From contig JAWLCG010000351.1 of assembly GCA_041687295.1 (NCBI GenBank), positions 1-5,136 of the forward strand: DNA of 5,136 bases, written 5' to 3'. Below are positions 1 through 4,878 of the stretch, in pieces; position 1 is the stretch's first letter; each line of letters opens with the position of its first letter. This DNA comes from JAWLCG01 sp041687295. GTDB taxonomy: Bacteria; Planctomycetota; Phycisphaerae; SM23-33; FEN-1343. The notes under the pieces are model-generated. The model saw only the letters and a list, made by a program, of their open reading frames with translations, did not search any database and was not told the origin of the DNA. The position numbers and the translations under genes were made by a program.

Positions 1-79
1 CGGGCAAGCGGGGCGTCAGCACCGCGCGCCCGGCCGAGGGCGGGGGCGGTCGATTCAGGTGACCCCCGTCCCGTCCCGG

Positions 80-104
80 CCGGGCGAGCCTGCGGCTTGC
101 CCGG
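80..104 (+). repeat. GC-rich hairpin, possible transcript end structure
   Basis: Arms 80-90 and 94-104 pair over 11 positions with a single G-T pair (86 with 98) and a 3-nt loop. A second, mutually exclusive hairpin can form just after it from CGGGGC (102-107) and GCCCCG (115-120). There is no T-run after either, so a Rho-independent terminator is not established. It could mark the 3' end of a gene lying left of the window. Confidence 0.4.
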
Positions 105-149
105 GGCACCCAGAGCCCCGCGCCCGCGCGTGCAGAGGGCGGAGGGTGT

Positions 150-189
150 ATTCGTGTAATCGGCTGTGATTCGTGTAATTCGTGGTTAT
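150..189 (+). repeat. AT-rich island with repeated ATTCGTGTAAT units
   Basis: ATTCGTGTAAT occurs exactly at 150-160 and again at 169-179. A related unit, ATTCGTGGTTAT, overlaps the second at 178-189. The island stands out against the surrounding GC-rich DNA. Similar ATTCGTG/ATCCGTG strings are, from memory, common between genes in several environmental bacterial genomes, which would make this a dispersed intergenic repeat; that cannot be confirmed from one window. Confidence 0.5.
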
Positions 190-273
190 CCCCCGTACCT
201 GGAGTGGGAGTCCAGCGGGGGGGCAAGCGTTCGTCTTTCGGATGGGTGGTGGGTTGTGCCTCAGATTGGGATA

Positions 274-314
274 GCCCGGCGCGATGCCCACGGAAGGCAT
301 TCCGTGGGCTTGGG
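274..314 (+). repeat. 41-bp palindromic repeat, copy 1
   Basis: Identical over 41 bp to the copy at 2469-2509, in the same orientation. The core is a perfect hairpin: GCCCACGGAA (286-295), loop GGCA, TTCCGTGGGC (300-309). Flanking bases (GCCCGGCGCGAT before, TTGGG after) are also conserved between copies, so the unit is larger than the palindrome. Intergenic position, short length and hairpin resemble REP-type elements that depend on a transposase encoded elsewhere; that assignment is inference. Confidence 0.85.
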
Positions 315-340
315 GTGGGGCGGGCGCGGAGGGGGGCGGG
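312..340 (+). other. G-tract cluster with G-quadruplex potential
   Basis: Five G-runs of three or more bases (312-315, 317-320, 322-324, 331-336, 338-340) are separated by loops of 1, 1, 6 and 1 nt, which fits the usual quadruplex pattern of four G3+ tracts with short loops. It lies on the coding strand between the palindromic repeat and the lpxD start, inside a strongly G-skewed stretch of about 240-400. Any effect on lpxD transcription is inference. Confidence 0.45.
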
Positions 341-372
341 TGGTGCGGTGCGGGCATCGGCGGGGTGCGTGC

Positions 373-401
373 TTGCTTTGGGGCGGGGGATGCGGTAGGC
401 T
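373..401 (+). promoter_or_regulatory. Possible sigma-70-type promoter for lpxD-lpxI
   Basis: TTGCTT (373-378) and TAGGCT (396-401) are separated by exactly 17 nt and could act as -35 and -10 boxes, each matching the consensus at three positions including the most conserved ones. Transcription would then begin near 408, giving a leader of about 30 nt before the GTG at 438. In GC-rich DNA such a match can be chance. Confidence 0.35.
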
Positions 402-424
402 CTTGCGTTTTGGAGTTCCACTGC

Positions 425-430
425 GAGGTG
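425..430 (+). promoter_or_regulatory. Ribosome binding site deciding the lpxD GTG start
   Basis: GAGGTG lies 7 nt before the GTG at 438, an ideal Shine-Dalgarno distance. For the alternative ATG at 447 (codon 4) the spacing would be 16 nt, so GTG is the better start. Confidence 0.6.
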
Positions 431-437
431 CATCACT

Positions 438-1523
438 GTGGCTGAGATGAAGCTGGCGGAGTTGGCGGCCCTGGTCGGGGGCGAACTGGAGGGTGACGGC
501 ACGCGGGAGATCCGCGGAGTGGCTGCCATCGACCAGGCGGGCCCGGCCGACCTGACGTTCCTGGCCAACCCCCGCTACGAGCGGCACATGGCGACGACGC
601 AGGCGGGGGCGGTGGTCGTGAGTCCCAAGTACGCCGGGCCGGCGCCGGTGCCGCTGATCCGCGCGGGCGATCCCTACTTCGCCTTTCGCCAGGCGGTGGT
701 GAAGCTGTACGGCTTCCGCAAGAAGCCCTTCATGGGGGTCCACCGCCGCAGCTACGTCGACCAGCGGGCCGAGCTGGGCGAGAACGTGGTGGTGGCGGCC
801 TTCGCGACGATTTGCGAGGGGGCGGTCATCGGCGACAACACGGTGCTGTACCCCGGCGTGTTCATCGGCCCGCACACGCGAGTGGGGCGCGACTGCGTGC
901 TGCACCCCAACGTGGTGGTCTACGAGCGGTGCGTCCTGGGCGACCGGGTGACGGTGCACGCCAACACGGTGATCGGGGAGGACGGCTTCGGCTACGCCAC
1001 GCACAACGGGGTGCACCACAAGATACCGCACGTGGGCCACGTGGAGATCGAGAACGACGTGGAGATCGGCGCCAACTGCGCGATCGACCGGGCGGCCGTC
1101 GGGGTCACGCGGGTGGGGCTTGGCAGCAAGTTCAGCAACCTCATCGCGATCGGGCACGGCAGCAGCGTGGGCCGACACAATCTGCTGGTGGCCCAGGTGG
1201 GCCTGGCCGGGTCGGTGACGGCGGGGGACTACTGCGTCTTCGCGGGCCAGGCGGGCGTGGCGGGCCATCTGACGATCGGCGACCGCGTCCGCGTGGGGGC
1301 CCAGGCGGGCGTGCATCAGGCGGTGCCGTCGGACACCGAGGTGCTGGGCAGCCCCGCCCAGCCGCTCGCGCAGGCCCGGCGGAGCCTGATCGCCGGCATG
1401 CAACTGCCGGAGCTGCGCAACCAGGTGCGGCAGATGGCGCGGGAGCTGGATAAGCTCAAGGCGCTGGCCCGCCAGGCGGGGTTGGACCTCGACGAGGGCG
1501 GCGATGCCGACGTCTCGGCCTGA
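438..1523 (+). CDS. lpxD: UDP-3-O-acylglucosamine N-acyltransferase LpxD
   Basis: Third enzyme of lipid A synthesis. It transfers a 3-hydroxyacyl chain from acyl carrier protein to the amino group of UDP-3-O-acylglucosamine at the cytoplasmic side of the inner membrane. The product is 361 residues (E. coli LpxD has 341). Residues 1-100 form the uridine-binding domain with the typical LTFLANPRY segment (39-47). Residues about 105-310 are a left-handed beta-helix of hexapeptide repeats, with GEDGFGYA (180-187) and IGANCAIDRAA (210-220). His240 in IGHGSSVG matches the catalytic His239 of E. coli, and His277 matches another conserved histidine. Residues 322-345 form the usual C-terminal helix. 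Sequence around His240 (SNLIAIGHG) departs from the common DNxxQIAHN form. It starts with GTG and overlaps lpxI by 20 nt. The identification is firm. Confidence 0.97.
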   Translation: MAEMKLAELAALVGGELEGDGTREIRGVAAIDQAGPADLTFLANPRYERHMATTQAGAVVVSPKYAGPAPVPLIRAGDPYFAFRQAVVKLYGFRKKPFMGVHRRSYVDQRAELGENVVVAAFATICEGAVIGDNTVLYPGVFIGPHTRVGRDCVLHPNVVVYERCVLGDRVTVHANTVIGEDGFGYATHNGVHHKIPHVGHVEIENDVEIGANCAIDRAAVGVTRVGLGSKFSNLIAIGHGSSVGRHNLLVAQVGLAGSVTAGDYCVFAGQAGVAGHLTIGDRVRVGAQAGVHQAVPSDTEVLGSPAQPLAQARRSLIAGMQLPELRNQVRQMARELDKLKALARQAGLDLDEGGDADVSA

Positions 1524-2364
1524 CGACGAGCCCATCGGCCTGCTGGCCGGGGCCGGGCGGATGCCGCTGCTGGTCGCCCAGGGCGTTCAGCGGGCGGGGC
1601 GGCGCCTGGCGGTGGTGGGCCTGCGCGGCAGCGTCGACCGGACGTTGGAGGCCTGGGCGGACCGCTTCACGCTGGCCGGCCCGACGCGGCTGGGGACGGT
1701 GATCCGGGCGTTCCAGCGCTGGCACGTGCGTCGGGCGGTGATGATCGGCCACGTCAACAAGGGACAGATGTACAGCCCGGCCCGGCTGGTGCAGTTTCTT
1801 CCGGACGTGCGGACGGCGCGGATCTGGTACGGCAAGCTCCGCGGCGACAAGCGGGACAACGCCGTGCTGCTGGCCGTCGCGGACGAGCTGGCCGGCGAGG
1901 GCATCGAGCTGATCGACTCGACGACGTTCTGTCGCGAGCACCTGGCCGGCGAGGGCGTGATGACCCGCCGGGCTCCCTCGCCCGAGATGCGGGCCGATGC
2001 GGAGTTCGGCTGGCGGATCGCGCGGCAGAGTGCGGCCCTGGACATCGGGCAGGCGCTGGCCGTCAAGGAGCGCGACATCATCGCCGTCGAGGCCATTGAG
2101 GGCACCAGCCGAATGATCCGCCGCGCCGGCGAGCTGTGCCGCGTGGGCGGCTGGACGCTGGTGAAGGTCGCCCGGCCGGACCAGGACATGCGTTTCGACG
2201 TGCCGACCATCGGCCCCGAGACGCTCCGCCTGCTGCACGCCGCCGGCGGGCGGGGCGTGGTCGTCGAGGCGGGACGAACGCTCATCGTGGACAAACCCCA
2301 GACCCTCGCCCTGGCCGACGAGCTGGGCCTGTGCGTCATGGGGCGCCGGGCCGACGGGGAGTAG
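1504..2364 (+). CDS. lpxI: UDP-2,3-diacylglucosamine pyrophosphatase LpxI
   Basis: Fourth step of lipid A synthesis: hydrolysis of UDP-2,3-diacylglucosamine, the product made by LpxD, to lipid X and UMP. LpxI (formerly DUF1009) replaces the unrelated LpxH in alphaproteobacteria and many other phyla. The 286-residue length is normal. The N-terminal domain begins with IGLLAGAGRMPLLVA (11-25). The C-terminal domain shows the family signatures ALDIGQALAVKER (178-190), AVEAIEGTSRMIRRAG (194-209) and KVARPDQDMRFDVPTIGP (221-238). The PDQDMRFD segment carries the acidic residues that correspond to the region of the catalytic Asp225 of Caulobacter LpxI. The ATG at 1504 has GAGGG 5 nt upstream. The next in-frame ATG (1561) would remove the conserved N-terminal motif, so the start inside lpxD is favoured. 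The 20-nt overlap implies translational coupling. Confidence 0.95.
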   Translation: MPTSRPDDEPIGLLAGAGRMPLLVAQGVQRAGRRLAVVGLRGSVDRTLEAWADRFTLAGPTRLGTVIRAFQRWHVRRAVMIGHVNKGQMYSPARLVQFLPDVRTARIWYGKLRGDKRDNAVLLAVADELAGEGIELIDSTTFCREHLAGEGVMTRRAPSPEMRADAEFGWRIARQSAALDIGQALAVKERDIIAVEAIEGTSRMIRRAGELCRVGGWTLVKVARPDQDMRFDVPTIGPETLRLLHAAGGRGVVVEAGRTLIVDKPQTLALADELGLCVMGRRADGE

Positions 2365-2468
2365 GCCGACGCGGTTGGGTTGAGGAGTCTGGGTGGCGCG
2401 GGGAACCCGGCAGGGGCGAGGGGATCTGACCATCAGACGTGCGGGTGCGTTGTGCCGCGCCAGGAACG

Positions 2469-2509
2469 GCCCGGCGCGATGCCCACGGAAGGCATTCCGT
2501 GGGCTTGGG
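2469..2509 (+). repeat. 41-bp palindromic repeat, copy 2
   Basis: Exact direct copy of 274-314, with the hairpin at 2481-2504 (10-bp stem, loop GGCA). It begins 105 nt after the lpxI stop and joins the larger inverted repeat at 2509-2573. The two copies bracket the lpxD-lpxI operon. It could act as a 3' stabilising or Rho-dependent structure for the lpxI transcript, but it has no T-run. Confidence 0.85.
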
Positions 2510-2573
2510 CCGAGCCCAGCGTGCGGCGACCCGTGAACGGCCTCGCCGCTCTACGGGGCGGCCTGGGCTCGGC
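2509..2573. repeat. Nested inverted repeat after lpxI
   Basis: Outer arms GCCGAGCCCAG (2509-2519) and CTGGGCTCGGC (2563-2573) are perfect 11-bp complements. Inside them GCGGCGA (2523-2529) pairs with TCGCCGC (2543-2549), and inside that CCG (2531-2533) pairs with CGG (2538-2540) around a TGAA loop. The structure covers the stop codon and last codons of the minus-strand small gene, so it sits between two convergent genes where a bidirectional 3' end is expected. No T-run is present on either side. Confidence 0.55.
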
Positions 2574-2754
2574 GGGCCTGGAGGCAGGCGGCCATGAGGA
2601 TGTGGCGGAGCTTATCGGTGGAGCAGGCCTCGAGGTACTCGGCGGAGAAGTCCAACTGGATGGGCGCGTCGAAGTGCGTCAGGCGGTCGATGAGGGTAGG
2701 GCGCTCCATCTCGGCGATGTCTCGGATGAGCTGGTCAACGGTTGGCTGTATCAC
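2551..2754 (-). CDS. Small hypothetical protein, about 67 residues
   Basis: I do not recognise the family. The proposed product of 67 residues is acidic to neutral in its first half, with likely helices at about 3-25 (VDQLIRDIAEMERPTLIDRL), a short FDAPIQLDFSAEYLE segment, and a helix DKLRHILMAACLQARRA at the end. There is no signal peptide or membrane segment. Codons from about the fifth residue on use G or C at nearly every third position, like the neighbouring genes, whereas codons further upstream in the same frame do not. This supports a real gene with a start near 2754. The GTG there has GGAGG (2766-2770) 11 nt upstream. Alternatives are an ATG at 2709 (52 residues, weak ribosome site) and a GTG at 2814 (87 residues, no ribosome site). 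The same frame stays open to 3069, but that extension looks non-coding. It converges with lpxI. Confidence 0.5.
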   Translation of the reverse strand: MIQPTVDQLIRDIAEMERPTLIDRLTHFDAPIQLDFSAEYLEACSTDKLRHILMAACLQARRAQAAP

Positions 2755-2862
2755 GGCTGGGACGACCTCCGCAAGATGGCAGGCGACAGACCTGACCCAT
2801 ACAGGTATCGGCACAAAGTGGTTACGGCTTTGCTGGCCCAACCCCTGCAGGCGGCGGTTTTT

Positions 2863-2887
2863 GGCACGCGGCAGCCAAGCCGCGTCC
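2863..2887. repeat. Hairpin in the spacer before queA
   Basis: ACGCGGC (2866-2872) and GCCGCGT (2879-2885) are perfect complements around a 6-nt loop, and two further G-C pairs form outside a bulged C at 2865. A T-run (2858-2862) precedes it on the plus strand, which reads as an A-run after the hairpin on the minus strand, so it is not an intrinsic terminator in either direction. Confidence 0.45.
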
Positions 2888-2898
2888 TGTGCAGAGGT

Positions 2899-2907
2899 TG
2901 TGGATAA
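2899..2907 (-). promoter_or_regulatory. Single DnaA-box-like 9-mer
   Basis: The minus strand reads TTATCCACA, identical to the strict DnaA box consensus. Only this one copy is seen, with no AT-rich unwinding region or dnaA/dnaN genes nearby, so it is not evidence of a replication origin. It may be chance or a regulatory or titration site. Confidence 0.2.
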
Positions 2908-3023
2908 CCGTTCCGCCGCCTCCGGTAAACTGCTCGTCAGGAAAACCTTACGCCCCCGGGGCGGCCAAGGCAAGCTGTGAGTAGGAATTGGTGCCGCCTG
3001 GAGGCACTTGCGTCCCCTGACCC

Positions 3024-3042
3024 GTCCCCCGTGAGGGGGGAC
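3024..3042 (+). repeat. Hairpin in the queA leader
   Basis: GTCCCCC (3024-3030) pairs perfectly with GGGGGAC (3036-3042) around a GTGAG loop. It ends 25 nt before the queA ATG and is followed by a short AT-rich patch (3043-3053). It may be a leader structure of queA or the end of a dispersed repeat. It shows none of the pieces of a preQ1 riboswitch that I can recognise. Confidence 0.45.
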
Positions 3043-3067
3043 AGATAGATATCGGACGTTGGATACC

Positions 3068-4123
3068 ATGCTGCGACCGGAAGATTTCGTCTACGACCTG
3101 CCGCCCGAGCGGATCGCCCAGCGGCCCAGCGAGCCACGGGACGCCTGCCGGCTCCTGCGTCTTGTTCGCGCGACGGGGGGGATCGAGCATCGCCAGTTCA
3201 CCGACCTGCCCGAGCTGTTGCGGCCAGGGGATTTGCTGGTGCTCAACGATACGCGGGTGCTGCCGGCGAAGTTCCCGGCCCGTCGGCGGAGCGGGGCGCA
3301 GATGGAGGGGCTGTTCCTCCGCGAGCGGGAGGGGGGCGACTGGGCGGTGCTGCTGAAGAACGCCCGGCGGTGCCGGCCCGGCGAGCGGCTGGTGCTGGGC
3401 GACGGGCAGCACGAGCTGGAGCTGGTCGCCGACGAGGGCCAGGGCGAGTGGGTGGTTCGGCCCGTGCCGGCCTGCCCGGCGGAGGAATTGCTGGGGCGGA
3501 TCGGCTCGACGCCGCTGCCGCCCTACATCCGCCGGCCCGGGCCCCTCAGCGACGAGCAGGACAGCCAGCGTTACCAGACCGTCTTCGCCCGCCGGCCCGG
3601 CTCAGTGGCCGCCCCGACGGCGGGGCTGCACTTCACCGATCGGCTGCTGGCCGCCCTGGCCGCCCGCGGCGTCGAGCGGACGGCCGTGACGCTCCACGTG
3701 GGCCTGGGCACCTTCCTGCCGGTCAAGGCGGACACCCTCCAGGGCCACAAGATGCACAGCGAGTGGTTCGACCTGCCCGCCTCGGCCGTCGAGGCGATCC
3801 GGCGGGCGCGCCAGCGGGGCGGGCGGGTGGTCGCCGTCGGCACCACGGCCGTGCGGGTGCTCGAGAGCGTCGCCGCCCGCGGGCCCCTGCAGCCCACCAG
3901 CGGCTGGACGAAGTTGTTCCTCTACCCGCCGGCACCCTTCGGCCTGACCGACGCGCTGATCACCAACTTCCACCTGCCCGCCAGCACGCTGCTGATGCTG
4001 GTGGCCGCCTTCTGCGACCCCGGCGGGACGCGGGGACGCGCGCTGATCCTCGACGCCTACCGCCAGGCCGTCGAGCAGCAGTACGCGTTCTTCAGCTACG
4101 GCGACGCGATGCTGATCGAGTAG
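3068..4123 (+). CDS. queA: S-adenosylmethionine:tRNA ribosyltransferase-isomerase QueA
   Basis: Moves the ribosyl part of S-adenosylmethionine onto 7-aminomethyl-7-deazaguanine in the wobble position of GUN-anticodon tRNAs, giving epoxyqueuosine, the penultimate step of queuosine synthesis; cytoplasmic. The 351 residues match the family (E. coli 356). Signatures seen: FVYDLPPERIAQRP (7-20), VLNDTRVLPAKF (58-69), STPLPPYIRRP (147-157), YQTVFARRPGSVAAPTAGLHFT (starts 169), HVGLGTFLPVKADTLQGHKMHSEWF (starts 210), AVGTTAVRVLES (256-267), DALITNFHLPASTLLMLVAAF (starts 295) and the terminal FFSYGDAMLIE. An in-frame TTG at 3059 would add three residues, but the ATG at 3068 gives the usual family N-terminus (M-x-x-x-D-F). 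The ribosome site is weak (GGA at 3061-3063). No other queuosine gene is in the window. The stop is one base from that of convergent cysH. Confidence 0.97.
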   Translation: MLRPEDFVYDLPPERIAQRPSEPRDACRLLRLVRATGGIEHRQFTDLPELLRPGDLLVLNDTRVLPAKFPARRRSGAQMEGLFLREREGGDWAVLLKNARRCRPGERLVLGDGQHELELVADEGQGEWVVRPVPACPAEELLGRIGSTPLPPYIRRPGPLSDEQDSQRYQTVFARRPGSVAAPTAGLHFTDRLLAALAARGVERTAVTLHVGLGTFLPVKADTLQGHKMHSEWFDLPASAVEAIRRARQRGGRVVAVGTTAVRVLESVAARGPLQPTSGWTKLFLYPPAPFGLTDALITNFHLPASTLLMLVAAFCDPGGTRGRALILDAYRQAVEQQYAFFSYGDAMLIE

Positions 4124-4124
4124 G

Positions 4125-4856
4125 CTAGATGCCGCTGCCGTTCTCGTGCAGGCCGCACTCTTTTTTGCCGGCGGACTCCCAGGGCCATTTGCCCGAGCGG
4201 GGGTCCTCGTGGGGCATGACGGGGATGTGGCAGCGCTGGCAGCTGAGGACGGTGTACCGCTCGCCGTAGGGCGAGACGTAGTCGTACAGGGGGTTGGTGG
4301 GCACGTCGTGCTGGCGGATGTAGGCGTCGAGCCGTTCGAGCGACCAGTCGAGCAGGGGGTTGAGCTTGACGAGGCTGCGCCCGTTGGTGTCGCGCTCCCA
4401 GCTGGCCCGCGCGGCGTTGTCGCGGCGGTGGGTGGACTGGTCGGCCCGCAGGCCGGCGATCCAGACGTCCAGCGCGGGCAGCTTGCGCTGCAGCGGCTGG
4501 GTCTTGCGGACGCGGCAGCAGGCCTCGCGGTTGCGGTAGTGCTCGTACTGGCCCAGCCATTGGCGGAGAAGCTCGACCTCCTGCGGGTCGGGCTGGAGCA
4601 CCTCGATCGTGAGGCTGTAGCGATCCTGGACGCGGCCGAGCAGCTCGTAGGTCTCGGGGAAGTCCAGCAGCGTGTCGATGAAGAACACGCCGAGGTCGAG
4701 GCCCAACCGGCAGGCCATGTCGATCATCACCAGGCCGGTCTTCTGCAGGCTGGTGCCGATGGCGGCCCGGCCGGCGAAGTTCTCCGCCGCCCAGGCCAGC
4801 AGTTGCTCGGCTGGCATCGCGTTGAGCGGCTCGATGTCCACGGATTCGAGGTTCAT
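4125..4856 (-). CDS. cysH: Iron-sulfur adenylylsulfate (APS/PAPS) reductase CysH
   Basis: Assimilatory reduction of activated sulfate (APS or PAPS) to sulfite in the cytoplasm. The 243 residues fit the CysH family with a PP-loop-like nucleotide-binding fold. Visible motifs: the loop GTSLQKTGLVMID (34-46), DTLLDFPETY (61-70), WIAGLRADQSTHRRD (132-146), the cysteine pair Cys113-Cys114, the CQRC motif Cys206/Cys209, and the C-terminal KKECGLH with catalytic Cys234. The CC...CxxC set binds a [4Fe-4S] cluster and marks the APS-using type. The 25-residue distance from Cys209 to Cys234 equals that between Cys231 and Cys256 of the Pseudomonas enzyme. The loop has QKTG where many homologues have GAED or GAEG, and the cluster motif is SCQRCHIPV instead of the usual GCxPCTRPV. 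The ATG has AGGA 5 nt upstream. It lies 22 nt after the ferredoxin-like gene, probably in one operon; substrate choice (APS rather than PAPS) is inferred. Confidence 0.93.
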   Translation of the reverse strand: MNLESVDIEPLNAMPAEQLLAWAAENFAGRAAIGTSLQKTGLVMIDMACRLGLDLGVFFIDTLLDFPETYELLGRVQDRYSLTIEVLQPDPQEVELLRQWLGQYEHYRNREACCRVRKTQPLQRKLPALDVWIAGLRADQSTHRRDNAARASWERDTNGRSLVKLNPLLDWSLERLDAYIRQHDVPTNPLYDYVSPYGERYTVLSCQRCHIPVMPHEDPRSGKWPWESAGKKECGLHENGSGI

Positions 4857-4878
4857 GGTCTTCCTGTTGTGGCTGAGG

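Larger units (their letters stand above)
1..437. other. Intergenic region upstream of lpxD, no convincing gene
   Basis: No reading frame here looks like a real protein on either strand; the open frames are glycine/arginine/proline-rich products of the high GC content. The stretch holds, in order, a GC-rich hairpin (80-104), an AT-rich island with repeated ATTCGTGTAAT units (150-189), one copy of a 41-bp palindromic repeat (274-314), a G-tract cluster (312-340) and a possible promoter (373-401). The first 60 bases could be the tail of a rightward gene, because a high-GC3 frame ends with TGA at 60-62 just before the hairpin, but this is too short to support. Confidence 0.6.
2755..3067. other. 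Spacer before queA with several hairpins
   Basis: This 313-nt stretch lies between the divergent small gene and queA. I see no convincing gene in it. It is less GC-rich than the flanking genes and contains a 7-bp hairpin at 2866-2885, a DnaA-box-like 9-mer at 2899-2907, a small hairpin at 2991-3007 (GTGCC/GGCAC) and a stronger one at 3024-3042. It should contain promoters for both flanking genes, but no pair of boxes with correct spacing is convincing. Confidence 0.5.

Noticed and set aside
1..62. Possible C-terminal end of a rightward gene ending at TGA 60-62
   Set aside because: Only 19 codons are visible. GC-rich third positions and the hairpin that follows are suggestive, but all frames here stay open for a similar length because of base composition.
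166..450. 94-residue plus-strand open frame before lpxD
   Set aside because: Translates the AT-rich repeat, the palindrome and the G-runs into Gly/Arg/Trp-rich sequence; no coding signal.
261..1535. 424-residue open frame on the minus strand across lpxD
   Set aside because: Composition is histidine/arginine/proline-rich, as expected for the antisense of a GC-rich gene, and it fully overlaps the well-supported lpxD.
1456..2433. Long minus-strand open frame across lpxI
   Set aside because: Antisense shadow of lpxI with low-complexity composition and no recognisable motif.
2425..2437. Small hairpin TCTGA/TCAGA after lpxI as terminator
   Set aside because: Only 5 bp with a 3-nt loop and no T-run.
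2380..2907. 175-residue plus-strand open frame over the repeat and the small gene
   Set aside because: It translates the palindromic repeat and the antisense of the small minus-strand gene; third-position bias favours the minus strand.
2899..2907. Replication origin near the DnaA-box-like site
   Set aside because: One box only, no AT-rich region, no further boxes and no origin-linked genes.
3046..3051. TAGATA as a -10 box for queA
   Set aside because: No acceptable -35 box at 16-18 nt upstream; that position falls in the hairpin at 3024-3042.
2755..3069. N-terminal extension of the small minus-strand protein to 172 residues
   Set aside because: The extension runs through hairpins and has no third-position G/C bias, unlike the last 65 or so codons.
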